Part shown: piece after piece, positions 11,735-24,880 of the stretch | Position numbering within the stretch: position 1 is the stretch's first letter | Layout: every line of letters starts with the position of its first letter | Origin: Bimastos eiseni | Lineage: Eukaryota > Annelida > Clitellata > Crassiclitellata > Lumbricidae | Length of the DNA: 64,000 nt | Assembly (NCBI GenBank): GCA_959347315.1 | Contig: OY365811.1 | Coordinates: 37,035,206 to 37,099,205 of the forward strand | Reading direction: 5' to 3' | Program-made: the position numbers and the translations under genes | The notes under the pieces: model-generated | Told to the model about the DNA's origin: nothing | The model's database searches: none | Seen by the model: the letters and a program-made list of their open reading frames with translations, nothing else

Positions 11735-11845
11735 ACTCCGCCGCTGGTAGGACTCGGCCAGTGCCAGTCCCAAGCATGGATAAAGGAGGAGGGTGACGCT
11801 AATGATCTTTGTTATCACACAGTGTCTGTCGTTAAACTGCAACCA
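11735..11845 (+). repeat. Dispersed repeat (GTGCCAGTCCC family)
   Basis: Best copy in the window: a GCTGGTAGGACTCGGCCAGT-like start, then CCAGTCCCAAGC, GGATAAAGGAGGAGGGTGAC and a following GTTAAACTGCAA. Related copies are at 6055 (-), 15785 (-), 15968 (-) and 25895 (+). The AGCCTGGATAAAGGAGGAGGGT phrase is, to my knowledge, typical of short retroelement tails in marine invertebrates. Confidence 0.6.
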
Positions 11846-12076
11846 CCACCAATTAGAGCAGGGAACGCATGTCGTGGATGCGTCGTAAAATAAACTTATA
11901 ACAAACACAAGATTTAGAGCAGAACTTCAATTGCCTTTCGCTTAGTCAACAGACCACAAGAGTTATTTATTTAGGCTGTTTTAACGTTCGTAGGTACATT
12001 GAAGAAGGCAGTCATACATTCACGTTACACTAACTCACACATACAACATACATGCATGTACAATGTACACTTGTAC

Positions 12077-12234
12077 AAACATACATACGTACATACATAC
12101 ATACATACATACATACATACATACATACATACATACATACATACATACATACATACATACATACATACATACATACATACATACATACATACATACATAC
12201 ATACATACATACATACATACATACATACATACAT
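12077..12234. repeat. Near-perfect (CATA)n microsatellite, about 39 units
   Basis: An uninterrupted ATAC/CATA tetramer run of about 155 bases. All frames over it read Thr-Tyr-Ile-His or Met-Tyr-Val-Cys and are artefacts. Confidence 0.97.
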
Positions 12235-12334
12235 GCACACCTGCATACGTGCATGCATGCCTGCGAACATGCCTACACACAAAAATTCATACATGATACA
12301 CATATTGTAGCTAATTTCTTGAGTCTTTATCAGA

Positions 12335-12463
12335 GCTGCGTAAAATGGGAACGCCTTTAAATGAGCCATTCGTCAAATAGCCATAAAAATTAGATCAAGT
12401 CTTTAGATTCACCTAAGTAGCGTATATATAAATCTCATTATGGTTAAAGTAGTAGATCTGAGA
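12335..12463 (+). repeat. Direct repeat pair, copy A (partner 16196-16323)
   Basis: About 127 bases from AGCTGCGTAAAATGGGAACG to AGTAGATCTGAGA recur at 16196-16323 in the same orientation with few substitutions. The sequence is not low-complexity. No terminal repeats are evident, so it is either an unclassified interspersed repeat or a local duplication. Confidence 0.85.
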
Positions 12464-13189
12464 ACCAGTTGAATCCGGCTGAATTTATCGATTGAAGATC
12501 ATACCCAGTACGATTTCTTAAAATATCGACAGACTGTAAAGAAGGGCGTTGTATGCATAGAGTTTAACGAACGCTTCGCATCTGTTTATCCGTTTGTTTG
12601 TCGAGTTGCGCTGGCGTCGCGCGGTCTATCCATGGCGAGGGACATTGTGCTCCTGGGTTATATTGTATATCAGGCGATTTTACTTCTTCGTCTACGGTGA
12701 TTGACGGCTCTATGGGGATTCTGCCTGGCAACGCAACCTGTTCAATGTTCATTTCTATTGAACGACGCTTTCAACCATCGATCCAATAAAAGCTGCCTGT
12801 GAATAAGGTCCGTTTAGTAAGCTGGGCTCCATTATGATGCGCTATTGTTCTATTCATCGATTGCTGCCACTACGTCGTGTCCTTCGTTTGATTGGTCCAT
12901 CAAATTATAATTACTATTATGCTAATGAGAAGTTGGTATGGCGCTGGTTCCAGTTCACAGGTACATCTACCACGTGTGTTCCACGCTGTGTCGTTACATC
13001 GTATAACTTGCATTCATTCAAAACATTTATCTAGCGTCTCTTCCAGTTGATTACTTAGAGACGCTGCCGTCTCAACCACTGCGGAACGGAATTATAGTTC
13101 TCAAACTTTGTATTTATCTCGCTATATTGATGACGACGACGATGATGGTGGTATCACAGGCAAAAAATGGTGGATATATATGAGATGGA

Positions 13190-13425
13190 ATGCGGTGGCG
13201 CAGAAGTATGTTCTTTGCCTTACAAACAATTGATCATAAGTTCGATCCCACCTCAAGTCACTACTTAGCGACCTGGGACACAAGTTACTCACCCATGATT
13301 GTCTGATAGGAAGGCAACGGCAAACCACCCCACTCACCTCATCCCCGGATGGCGTAAAGCCAATGGACCTGCCTTCGGACAGAGTACTCATCATCATCAT
13401 TATCTTCATCTTCATCATCTTATCT
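13190..13425 (+). mobile_element. tRNA-derived SINE, copy 2
   Basis: Starts at a GCGGTGGCGCAGAAGTATG head (A-box-like), then a B-box-like AAGTTCGATCCC near 13239. The shared body (CGACCTGGGACACAAGTTAC, GGCAACGGCAAACCACC, GGCGTAAAGCCAATGGACC) follows, and it ends in (ATC)n at 13390-13425. Confidence 0.85.
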
Positions 13426-13939
13426 ATTCATCATAATATTATGGATAAACTCTGAGGCGCCATCTATAAAAGAGGCGGCGTTGTTAAAAACAGAACGAAT
13501 CTTCTGTACATAAAAAAAACAAAGGCCAATATACTATCATAGATAAATGCGGTATTATGGCATGCCTATGAGTCGATCCAAAAGTACAGATAGGGGCGTT
13601 AACCATGGCAGGGTATTAACGCACGAGGAGGAAGGCACTAGAGGATACTGCGAGGTTGGTGCAAGTGCTAAAGGCATGAACAAGATCTAGGCACAATGTG
13701 TGTGATTGCAGACCATACTTGACGTCATGCAGGCCATGTATACAGATTTTAAAGTAGAACACAATGTATCGCAGAGGTTTAGCCACGGCCCAAATGATCG
13801 ACATATTTTTTAAAGCAGATCCGCACTGATCATTGTACCTTAGGACAGAAACAGTGCAAAATGTATTTATGTAATCATGACCTTACTTGCGATCCAACCG
13901 GCAGGTTCACACAAGTTGCTGGTATCTTTTATCTTTAAT

Positions 13940-14160
13940 CGCAACTAGGGCGGAAGCGCTCCTAGTAAGTTCTTAGTGGGGCGCTATGTAAATGCTTAGA
14001 ATGAATGACTGAAAATAATCAATACAGAAAAGGCTTTGGTCAATGGATCAATGATGAACCCGTTTTGGAACGCATATATTATAAACTTATAAACCATCGT
14101 TAATGAAGAACTTTGAGCGCCTGTGAGTAGATACCTCGAAGAGGCGCTATATCAAATTCA
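13940..14160 (+). repeat. Two LINE 3'-tail fragments
   Basis: Two consecutive copies of the phrase family 'gcgctcc-tagtaagttc-ttag-GGGGCGCTAT' end near 14005 and 14150. They share the GGCGCTATAT(A/C)AA ending with the LINE copy at 60545, where the tail follows a recognisable reverse-transcriptase C-terminus. Confidence 0.5.
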
Positions 14161-14820
14161 TATTGATTGCTTGATTGCTTGCTCGATTGATTGCTTGCTT
14201 CATTGTTTGTTTGGTTGATTGCTTGATTGATTGTTTGCTTGATTGAGAACGAGGAGGAGGACGAGGAAAAGGCGAAGAAGGAAGAGAAGGAGGAGAAGGA
14301 GGACGAGGACAAGGAGGAAAAGGAAGCACCACTGGACGACCACTCTGGTTGATATTTACACCGTCCGACTGTTGTAGTATCAACTCTGCTCTAATGCAAG
14401 CGGCAGGGTCAATTCGGTTTGATTCTACATCTTACGATCGATTTGATGTTATATTAGGATTCATGAGGTGAATGACCAATTAACACTATCGATCCCCGAT
14501 GATGTTGTTCTGCTTGGCGGTCAGCCAGAGGGCTCTAGGTAACACCCAACTAATTATTGAGCGTCTTCACGGCAGCCTGGGCTGTTTCCTCGTAAACAGT
14601 TGTGCTGTCGGCGATCTCCTCTCCTTGGTTACGGCAACACGGTGATGATGGCGACGAGGAAACAAATAAAGCGTGTCGTCGGCGTGGTTGGTCGCTCTTC
14701 AAAAACCTTCAGTTACTTGTCGTGCGTCTGTCGTACTTCACACCTGGAGGGACGAGGGACAACCCGAGCTTTGGCGTTAACTTTGAACAAAGGACGTGCT
14801 AGAAATTGTAGTGAATTAAA

Positions 14821-15073
14821 ATGGCTGAGTTTAGAGATGGTAGTCTGTGGATGAAGTTAGCCTTCTTGACGATCATAATTGGTTTCATTCTAGATTTATT
14901 TGCCTTTGCGATTGGAATCGGAGCGACTTGGAGCGACACGCTTGGTCTTCTTATCGCCGGCTACCTCTTGTTTCTGACGGCAACCTTCCTCATGCTGGCC
15001 TTAACCTTTCTGGACGAGGCCAGAGGCAACATGGCGGCGCTCATCTGCTTCATAATAGGATCGATACTAGCTG
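14821..15073 (+). CDS. Four-TM protein, coding exon 1
   Basis: Residues 1-84 plus one base of codon 85. Covers membrane segments 1 and 2 and most of segment 3. Ends ATACTAGCTG|GTGAGT, a near-consensus donor. Confidence 0.82.
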
Positions 15074-16587
15074 GTGAGTGCCTTTCGTATAATTGTTGTC
15101 ATAATAATGAAACGATGACTTATAGATTAAGTTTCTTATGACTAATAGCAACTCAACATGTAACAGTAATCAAGAATGTATTGTAAATGCGTTTGTAAAA
15201 TGGTTGATAAGAGTTGTTTTATTAATTTTAAAGAGATGAGTTGTATGTTTTAATGTAATGTTTACTGCAATTGTAACCTTAGCTGCCACTGTTATAATCG
15301 TATCTGTAATTATAGCAATAATCAGAAATATAATTTTAACTGTAAATGTGACTCTATTTGTAACAGTTGCTGTAATTGTTATTGCAATTGCAACTAATTG
15401 CGACTGTAATTTGAAATGTCTACTCGTCGTAGTATTGCGAATTACTTTGACGTTGATTTGATATGGTCATTTTCGGGCGCAATTGGCCTTAGTGTCAGAG
15501 TTGAAGGTTGTTATTTTGACTTTAGAATGGTCATTTGCGGTCGTGTCTATCAGTAATATAATGTAATCGAACATCTATATAGCGCCGCTTTAAGATATCT
15601 AAATCAAGTAAAGACCAAGACAAATAACTTAAGTTATCCGCTAGAGGACAACCCATGATTCAAGCATGTTACTTCGCGAAAACCGATCTGGAGAAGGTAA
15701 CGTATGCACAAGGGGAAACAATTATATAAAAATGAACAGTGTCATCTTGTGTTCTTGTGATACAAGACCATTAGTATCGCCCTCCTTCTTTACCCTGGTT
15801 TGGGACTAGCACTGTCAGAGTACAGTAGTACTGGCCATCATCCTTTTTACAGTGCAAAGGTCAGATGCGATAGAGCCCCCTACATGCTCAGTTTTTTCTC
15901 ACATTTCACGTGACTGAACATCTGAGTTCTTCAGTATAAAGACACTGTGCACTAGCGATATCAGTAGCACCAACCTCCTCTATTATCTAGGCTTGGGATT
16001 GGCACTGTCAGCCTACCAGCAGTGGCGGATTTTCGGATTATTGGACTAACTTCGATAGCGCCCGTCTCTGCAATTGCGATTTATCGATCGATGACTGGAG
16101 CGGAAACTTAGATTAATAAAGTATCGGAAGTATATGGAAGAAGAAAGAAATGAAAGACCTGAGTGGTAAATGGATATACAGACATACAGAGAGACAGCTA
16201 CGTAAATGGGAACGCCTTTAAATGAGCCATTCGTCACATAGCCATAAAAATTAGATCAAGTCTTTAGATTCACCTAAGTAGCGTATAAATACATCTCACG
16301 ATAGTTAAGGTAGTAGATCTGAGACAAATGCATACATGCATATATGTGCATAGGTAATATGTTTGTGCGCATACGTATAGGCCTAAGCGTACAATACACA
16401 TACGGAAAAAGAGGGACGCAAACCGTTGAAAAAACTGTAGCTACACTGAGGTATACACACATACAGAAATAATACGGATACAGGAAAACAGACAGACAGA
16501 CAGAGTAACATCAGAAACACACAATTAGATAGACATATATAAAGGGCACACTGACTGTAAGATACAGAAATACAGAAGAACCAAATC

Positions 16588-16642
<55 letters not shown>

Positions 16643-19600
16643 AATACACACAGACAGAACGCGCATGAACAGATGGACACATACATCACAGAGACGGACA
16701 GAGGCATAAAAACAATGTGACAAGCACGCAGACAAATAGATGGGGAGACATTGTAAGATAGTGACACGTGTAATCTGTGACTATGCAAACGTAAGTCGCA
16801 TATAAAGATATACACAGAGAGACAGATACAAGGAGAGAGACAAATAGAGACAGGCAAAGAGAGACATAGAGGACAAGACACAAAGTGAGAGACACATAAG
16901 GAGAAAGAACAAGAAAGAGACTGACAGCCAGGCAGAGACAGAGAGAAAGAGGGAAAGACAGAGAAAGAGACAGACAGACAGAGAAAGACAGAGAAAGACA
17001 GAGAAAGACAGAGAGACAAATAGAGACAGCGAGAGAGACAGACAGAGAAAGAGAAAGCGAGACAAAGAGACAAAGGGAGCGAATGCATGTGTGTATAGGT
17101 TGAGTCCATAGTGATCTGCGCCAGCGATGGATTGGCTGCAGGGCTGCTGAGGAGAGAGAGAGAGAGAGATGTTTGTGTTGACGAGAGTTGTCGTTGCCAT
17201 AGAAACTTCGTCACCAGGAACATCAAAGGCTCCAGCGGACATAATGAAAACAACCTGGCAGNNNNNNNNNNNNNNNNNNNNNNNNNNNNNNNNNNNNNNN
17301 NNNNNNNNNNNNNNNNNNNNNNNNNNNNNNNNNNNNNNNNNNNNNNNNNNNNNNNNNNNNNNNNNNNNNNNNNNNNNNNNNNNNNNNNNNNNNNNNNNNN
17401 NNNNNNNNNNNNNNNNNNNNNNNNNNNNNNNNNNNNNNNNNNNNNNNNNNNNNNNNNNNNNATTTTACAGATTTGCAAAATAACATTACAAAATAACAAA
17501 TTAATGCCCAGTCTTCGTGTCACTCCGCGCTGTAACCGATTTCGAAAGTTCGGATATTCTTTTATATTTCAGAGAAACGAATCATTTATCCCAAGCATAG
17601 ACGATTATGTTTAGAACTTTATGCTGATAAACTAATTGTATAATGACTCTCAATTACGCTTTTGTATTTTTTCTATCATTCTAACATTTCGGGCTCTTTT
17701 ACATCGTTTTACTAATAAATGGGGAGGGCGCAAGTGGGACATGAATGCTATATCAATTTTACTGGGTTCAATAGGCAGAGGATCAATTGACGAAGGGGTC
17801 AACTTTATATAGCGTCACTTCAAGGTTTATTTATAAGAAGAGTATAGTCTGAGAGACGTTTAACTGATCGGATCTCTGATCATGTGGTTGTCTTCTTAAC
17901 CATCCTCTCTCATCATTTCTTCTCTATGCTTACTATCCTCCATCTGTCTTAGGTTCTAGCAAACGTCGATTTGAATCAGAGAAGCTTCCGTACAGTTTCT
18001 CTTAATTGAATGCCCGAATTAGAGGCGGCTTAAATCCATTCTCTTTGATTAACGTGTATACTGCAGTTCATTAGTTCATTAATTAGTGTAGTAATGTCCA
18101 ACACTCTCTACGACGATTCGATACTTCGAGAGCTCAACTTGTCTTTTTGACTGCTACAGCCAGTAACAGCGTCCATCCAGAGTCTTGACGCGAGTTAAGC
18201 AGAACTAGAAATAGTTGGATCTGTTAAGTGTTTTATAGAAGTCACGCTCTCTCTCTACCAGATACAAGATATATATATATATATATATATGAAGGAATAT
18301 CATATATATATATACATGCATATATATATATGATATTCCTTCATTTTGAAAGAAACCAGTCTGAAGAAAACGCATTAATGCTAACATGAATGACAGTGGA
18401 CAATTAAAGTGACTAGAATTGAATAACAAACTAGTAGCTATTTTTATATGATGAAAATATGATATTTCAAGCATAATATATCCGACTCTTCAGTAAGTTA
18501 TAAATCATCTTAAGTGAGGGTGTGGTGATGCACCGCAAGAGTGTTTCGGAATTGCTTCTTGAGTCTACGCTTTGAAATGTAGAGCAGAGAAGCAGTCATA
18601 TATTTGATATGTAAACTCGTTACCACGCATGAACAACATCCATTAGAAACATCGGAGTATGTAACATAAGTGTAATGTAAATAGAAAACACACTTTGGCA
18701 TAGTTAGTTTTAAATAAATGATGTCATGAATTTGCAGATTTTCATCTACTCGATCTATCCAAGTGGGTCGAAGTAGGTCGAGGTCATTTTTCTGCGTGAC
18801 CTGACACAATCCACTTCAGTGTCTGTCTGTCTCTACATATGCCTATCCTGCAGCGATCACCGTCACATAATTACGAATAATCTAATTATGCATATGATTC
18901 TTTCGGGCATTGTGTTAGTATTGATTTGGTTTATATTATTTGCATATGTTTGTATCTTTTTCCGATGACATGAGCCTATATAATCGCTTCTAACTCCTCT
19001 CAACCAATTGTTTGTTTTATTAAACTGTGAACTCATAACTATTAACGACTGTCTATCAATTACTGCGAAGACTAATTATATTTAATCCGTTTGCTATCAC
19101 AGAACACCTCCAGATTCTTAAATTGAATTTTTGATAAATAATGCTCGAATTCCCAAGTCAAATCTCCACAGTGTTACCTTGTGACTCTGTCACGGTTTGA
19201 CTTTTGCATTGGTTCAATAAACGATTGATCAATCGATTGATTGATTGATTGATTGATTATCACATGCTGTTTTTAAAGTGGTGAATCCATGCAGAGACTC
19301 TTACGCATTGTTATGTTTTCTTGACGCCAGCTGCTAATCGCATTTTGGTGCACAATCTTTGTTTGAAAGTCTAGTTGGCATTTAAATTATAGCAGATTTT
19401 CCTGCCAAACTATCAGCATTAGACTAAACATATAAATGAATGGATGAACGTGCAAATAAATCACGAATGGGAGAATACTATTAATGAATGGATTAATTAC
19501 TAGAAATATATAATTGGCCTAAGTGATATAATTGCGCTAATTTATCATGGAATGAAAGCACGAGTGAGTGAGCAAGAGAGTACGGACGAATGAAAATACA

Positions 19601-20653
19601 AAAGAGTGAGCAAGTGAATGAACGACTGACCAAATTGATAGACGGTTGAATTGTTGATTGAACGTATTAACAAATAAAGATCTAATGAATAAGGGCTGAG
19701 TCTCTGTCGCTTTCTTCTCTACACCGATAGACTGTGTACACAATCGCTTGTGGCCTCAAATAACATCGTCGCTTCAAAAACTCCCTCCTTAAATCCGCTT
19801 GATGATCGACATGTTTTCTGACACGCCCCCATTTTATGTCACAGACGCATATCTACACAGACATACACACTGATGCACATACTCACACAAACACTACTCA
19901 CACATAGGCAGAGTAAGAGATATGTTTGCCAGACTGACAGAGACGCATAAAAAAAGTTAGAATCCGCTTTGCCTTGCACTCGTTTGCCCATATAGCTAAA
20001 TATCTCGCTCTTAGTGCAGCGTAAACTAAGTGTACCCAAGCAGGGAATCTCGTAGCAATCTCTACCAGCTTTGAAGGTGGATCAACATACTTGGAGCCTC
20101 GGAGACGTCCTTAAAGTCTTCTGTCTCAGGTTCCCTGCCATTCACGTGTGCATGGCAAGGCAGTGAAGGCCACACGCGCGTCGAGAAAGAAGGCTTGGAG
20201 GACAGAAGCGCGGAATACACACGTATACGTACACATGCCTATGCACATACATACACGTATACATGCATGTATACATACACACACACATACATACATACAT
20301 GCATACATACATGGTGGAACAATGAGGTTGCCGAGAGTAAAACAGCAGATGACCTTAAATCAATTGGGACGTTGTCGGATGCTCCTAGGTTCGTCTCATG
20401 GTCTTTGTCTTACACAGTGCTACGCTACACTCTGAGATCGTGTACGATTGTCTTTTTTCTGCACCCTTTAGGTCTTCTGACGGTGATCGGCATTGCAGTC
20501 TGGGGAGGAAACACGACCAAAGCCGGGTACGCGGGATTCGGCGTTGCAACGTACTCAGCGATGGTCGCCTGCTGTGGTTCCCTGCTCGCCATTCTGTCCG
20601 GCATCTTCGCCATCTTGGAAATTGTCGGCGTCGGCAAAAATCGAGCAAAGTAG
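14821..20653 (+). CDS. Small four-transmembrane protein, two coding exons
   Basis: Coding exons are 14821-15073 and 20472-20653, encoding 144 residues. The donor is G|GTGAGT and the acceptor is TTTAG|GTC after a pyrimidine-rich stretch; the join (phase 1) keeps the frame. The start has a good context (AAAATGGCT). Four hydrophobic segments fall at about residues 13-36, 41-64, 72-95 and 107-135. The short polar N-terminus and the short C-terminus ending in KNRAK suggest both tails are cytosolic. Two adjacent Cys (CC) sit in the fourth segment. The layout recalls small tetraspan families (MARVEL, claudin-like, TMEM proteins), but I see no diagnostic motif and give no function. An AATAAA signal follows the stop by about 40 bases. 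The 5.4-kb intron contains the assembly gap, so an extra exon there cannot be excluded. Confidence 0.82.
15165..15415. repeat. Degenerate (TGTAAC/TGTAAT)n repeat in intron
   Basis: Phrases like CTGTAATTGTAA recur many times with heavy divergence inside the intron of the four-TM gene. The Ile/Val-rich frame over it is an artefact. Confidence 0.55.
15785..16040 (-). repeat. Two dispersed repeats (GTGCCAGTCCC family)
   Basis: Minus-strand copies at about 15785-15830 and 15968-16030 share CTGACAGTGCCAATCCCAAG and a following GATAA-rich, GGAGG-rich stretch. They lie within the intron of the four-TM gene. Confidence 0.55.
16196..16323 (+). repeat. Direct repeat pair, copy B (partner 12335-12463)
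   Basis: Same non-low-complexity sequence as 12335-12463, from CGTAAATGGGAACGCC to GTAGATCTGAGA, with about ten differences. It lies inside the intron of the four-TM gene, whereas copy A lies upstream of the gene. Confidence 0.85.
16595..17095. repeat. (TA)n, (GA)n and GACA-rich low-complexity DNA
   Basis: A (TA)n(GA)n compound microsatellite at 16600-16642 is followed by about 450 bases of imperfect GACAGA/GAGACA repeat, running nearly up to the assembly gap. Confidence 0.8.
17262..17461. other. Assembly gap, 200 N
   Basis: Exactly 200 N, a conventional size for a gap of unknown length. It lies in the intron of the four-TM gene, so missing sequence could hide an exon. Confidence 1.
18290..18343. 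repeat. 54-bp near-perfect palindrome
   Basis: TGAAGGAATATCATATATAT and its reverse complement face each other around a short CATGCA-type centre. It could extrude as a cruciform. It lies in the intron of the four-TM gene. Confidence 0.9.
20472..20653 (+). CDS. Four-TM protein, coding exon 2
   Basis: Residues 85-144 and TAG stop at 20651-20653. Supplies the rest of membrane segment 3, a polar loop with GGNTTKAGY, and membrane segment 4. The acceptor CACCCTTTAG|GT follows TTTTTTCTG pyrimidines. Confidence 0.8.
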
Positions 20654-20690
20654 TTCCTTGAGTCGGACGAATACGCTTTTACCACTTGCA

Positions 20691-20696
20691 AATAAA
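20691..20696 (+). terminator. Polyadenylation signal AATAAA
   Basis: A canonical AATAAA 37 bases after the stop of the four-TM gene, which would give a very short 3' UTR. Confidence 0.7.
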
Positions 20697-21716
20697 ATGT
20701 AATTATTACGGAAATGAAATGTATTGCTGCCAGGACCTTGGCCGCTGCGTTTAATTGTAAACAAGAACTTTGTTTCATCTGATTCTTACATTGCCAAAGG
20801 AATTAGTTGGCTAGAATGCTCATTTGTAAATAATAATGGTTAGGTATGAAATAAGTCCCTCTTTTGTCAAATTGCTGACCACTGCTGAGAAGAGGAAATA
20901 TTGTCCTTGTTGTGAAGAAATTTGTCTCTTTCTGTGAAAATCCTCAGTTGGTTTCCAGTAGATACACAGACAACGAAATCATTTGCCAGAACCCATCCAG
21001 ATTATTATTCTACAGTCAATATAAAGTTTGTGAAACTATAATATTAAGAACCTAACGTACATTGCATCGTTAAATAGACGCACAAGCCACATTTTTTGTT
21101 CTAATTAATAAATGATACACAGATGATATATACAAAACATCAACGATTGGCTCGTGATTAGCTACAACACTGCTTTTGACCACTGCATTGTCACACTGCA
21201 TAGGCCTACTGGACCCGTGGTAGCCTACTTACAGTGGTGGTAAGCGAAGCTTAGGTCATCCTAGCGCAAAAGGTTTTTAAAAGATAACAAATATATTTGC
21301 AATACTAATAGTTTATTTATGTCAATTACGATTTAGCGGCCGAATCTGCTAGACATCCATGCATACTGAATGCACCGCCCATGCAAGCTCGCTATTTTTG
21401 CGGTGATTTGCTTACTTGCTGGTTCACATGCAACCTTAGAAACGTTTAAGACTCACTCTACAAATCTGGACTGTAATTGTATTATTATTTAGGATTCTGT
21501 TGTAGCCAAGTATTTGTCTATTGTGAACAGATAGGCCTCCCCTATAACTTCAAGCGGTTGTTGTTAACTCAATAAGCGAATATCGATAGGTCTATTCTAA
21601 GGTTATTACGTCATCCATGTCCACAATTCAAGCGTCAGATGACGTCATTGTTAAGATACTGTACAAACTGACGACGAAATATTGTAATAAATTTCTTATA
21701 AATCATCTATTTTCGA

Positions 21717-21764
<48 letters not shown>

Positions 21765-23286
21765 CGTGTTTTATGACGCAATAATTGTAACATTGACCAA
21801 TAATTACGTAAAACCATTTTAATGTGTCACAGCAGTTCGAAAACTGAGACGAGTGATGTAATTATCCAAGAATAATGCAAAGTACAAATAAATATTGAGA
21901 TTCAATATGCTGTAATTATTTCTGGACTAGCCTGTGTGTAAATATTCAACTACACCAACATTAATTACACATGTTTACGTGATTAGATCGATTGAAAATT
22001 GAGACATAGCCCTTAGCAACATGTTTTGTTTTAAATTCGCTTTTATTAAGCCCGGTGTATATTATGCAGATTTGCGCAATAATTCGTGTTTATTAGGAGA
22101 TGACTTCGTGCGGAAATTCGGTATTGTTTCCTTCCAGAAATGGTGCAACAGAAAATGCACCAGAAATGTTCTAATGGCGCTAGATGAATTAACAGTTTGC
22201 AAATGACACAAATCGAAATCAGGGATTATTGATTTATTGCAGTTATATGAAGTGTTCGGTTTTCAATACATTACATTACTTGATTTGAAAACGGAGCCAC
22301 TTTGGCAGAAATTAATAGGAAGACTAACATAAAGATAATCTTGTAAATAATTGTTACTGTTGGCTATTTTGTTTTGCCGTCTGAATTCTGTTTAGTATTG
22401 TTTAGATCTGAAGGTCAAGGAGGTTGTTATCTGTACATGAAATAAATCGATTAACTGCCTATGAGTCATCATTGAATTAAACAGACGAATTTATCTCCTG
22501 CCGAAAGGCGTTAGACCTGACTGCAAGTGTCACCAACTATAGGGTTTCTTGAACAAATCTCATGTTGTGGGATAACTATTAATAGACCTTAATAGACCTA
22601 TGGGATGTGGGCAACTGTAGTGAACATTTCTGAATGAGGACAATGACATCACTTGAACTAACACTACAGGCACCAATAGATTTGACAAATGACGAAAGAC
22701 AATCGAAATGATTTACCCACCCACCCCCCTATTGGTATCAGGCGCAGCCAAATGGCTTGCGTCTGGGATTAATGACAATGATGATGATGGTGACGACGAC
22801 GACGACGACGATGAGATGATGACGATGATGATGGTGATGATGATGATGATGATGTTGATGACAAGCTTTAATTACATTAAGAACATCAAACACGATTTAT
22901 TAATTCCTCTGCTACAATCGAACGAACTTCCTGCGATGCAAAACGCAGTTTATTCAAAAGATGGCGCTAAGGATTCATCGGATTACATATCACCACAAGA
23001 GTGGCCTACGTCTACGTCTGAGCCTAAAGCCTAGGACTAAAGAAAATATGATTGTTCCTGTCATCCAATAGCGACGTCATGACGACGTCATTTACATCAA
23101 AACTTAAGTTGCAATTAAGAACGGCCTAAAATTCATTGACGGAATTTTCAACTCGATATCGATAAACAACATAATTTTAGTCGAAATTTATTCTTATACT
23201 TGAATATTATTAGAATACAAGGTGTGTTCAAAGCGTCCGCCTTTTGCCTCAGCACAAGCATCAAGACGAGAGTGTCATTGGCCTAA
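20697..23286. other. Intergenic, simple repeats only
   Basis: AT-rich DNA without recognisable exons. It holds an (AT)n run of about 42 bases at 21718-21760 and a (GAY)n tract at 22775-22862. Short frames such as 22021-22206 have no coding character. Confidence 0.5.
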
Positions 23287-23470
23287 GATGATGATGAAAG
23301 CAGGTCCATTAACTTTACGCCACCCTGGGATGCGCAGAGTGAGGTGGTTTCTCGTTGCCTTCTTCACAGACAATTATTGGTGAGCAACTTGGCCAAGGTC
23401 GCCACTAAGTGACTCGGGGTGGGTTCGAACCTGCGATCCTCCGAGCATCCCACTACGCCACTGCGCCCCA
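23287..23470 (-). mobile_element. tRNA-derived SINE, copy 3
   Basis: On the minus strand: a GGGGCGCAGTGGCGTAGTGGG head (A-box), a B-box GGTTCGAACCC near 23420, the shared body with CAAGTTGCTCACCAATAATT and GGCGTAAAGTTAATGGACCT, and an (ATC)n tail at the left edge. Confidence 0.88.
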
Positions 23471-24449
23471 TTTGACCAATAAGGGCATCTATGAACAGCT
23501 GATGAAATTCCTCCTAGGCATTCAAACATTAGCTGTGCAATTTGATGACGCCTCTATGACGTGTTTTTTTAACCAGGAGTCCAGAAGTCCAGGACCTTCA
23601 TAACTTACAGATTTGTGGATAAATATGTCAGGATTAAAACGGTTTTCGAATTTAAAAATCGAAGATTATTTGCTATTTGTTTTCGTGTTATCATTAGGGG
23701 TCCCTTTATTTCCGGACATAGTGCTTAGTAGATTTGGCTACGGCTTTTGCATATCCACGTGTTCTAATCTCATGTAGCACGGTAAGTAAGGGGGACCTTA
23801 AGTTAAATGGTGAGGCACCCATTCAAATTTACGAGCATCATCGATAGAGGATTTCATCTGAACTAAACAGTTACAACTTTTATCTTAATAACGTGACGAT
23901 ACTGCACTGTACATTTGGTATGGTTATATGAGAGAGCGATGAATGGCGATAGTTATTAACCTGTTATTCAATTGTCTCGACTATATATCTATTGGGTCTA
24001 TTATTATATTGTGCTGTACTGAAATATTTACAAACTTCCTCTACAGTAGAAACGTTCAGAGATTTTTCTCACAGCGCGAGACCGGTCGAAAGAAATCCTC
24101 ACTTGAGATTAATTATCTTGTCGTTTCTCCACCAACATTGTCGGGAAGTAGTTTGGAGTTGATTTGCAGCACATTGTTGTAATTTTGTTTCGTTTTAACG
24201 ATTAAAAGATGCTGTTCTGGAATTGCTGTATGAGGAACTAGATACTACAGGAAGTGTTGAAATCTGTATGAAGAATTGATGTGAGGAGGCACGTGTAATT
24301 ATCTATGGTTGCTGTTCTTCTCCGAACTATATTCTCTGTGTATGACATACTAACGCGCATGCTTGCATGCATAATTGCATATGAGTAGATGTCTGTATGA
24401 GTGTAGGCCTAGGTATTTAAATGTTTCTGTACTAGAGTTGTTGATGGGT

Positions 24450-24585
24450 CCAGTTTAACTGACCCGACCCAACACGACCCATCCAAACTGAACCCGACCC
24501 GACCCGACTTCTGAAGTCAGATATCTGACCCGACCCGACCCGACTAATGAGGTGCAAGATCCGACCCGACCTGCCTTTAGTTCCA
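24450..24585. repeat. (ACCCG)n cluster, possible transposon end
   Basis: CTGACCCGACCC and GACCCGACCCGACTT phrases recur in a tight cluster. A second cluster of GACCCGATCCGA phrases lies at 25405-25490. The two bracket about 0.8 kb that includes a SINE. A single nested transposon with ACCCG-rich subterminal ends is plausible but unproven. Confidence 0.45.
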
Positions 24586-24880
24586 ATTTTACAAATAATA
24601 TTTATCGTCAAATTCTAGTGTCGGTAAATCGCCACATGGTCATACCGCTACGTTGAATAATAATTTTGAGATATTTTAAGCTCCTATTTATTAAATGTAG
24701 GCTATCAGGCAAGATATCCTTCGTTTCTTCCATCTCACTTAATCTTATTTTCTCCATAATTTCATACAAAAGACATCCAGATATTACTAAGCACTTAAGA
24801 GTCCGTCCCGTTTACCTCTGCTTCATAAGCAAACGATTGAATAGTATTAATATAAAGTTTAAGTGAATAATACAAACAAT

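Noticed and set aside
12000..12370. His-Thr-Tyr-Ile and Met-Tyr-Val-Cys repeat proteins
   Set aside because: Translation of the (CATA)n microsatellite.
16525..17614. Frames of 332 and 167 residues running through the N block
   Set aside because: They exist only because N codons were not treated as stops, and the flanks are GACA-rich simple sequence.
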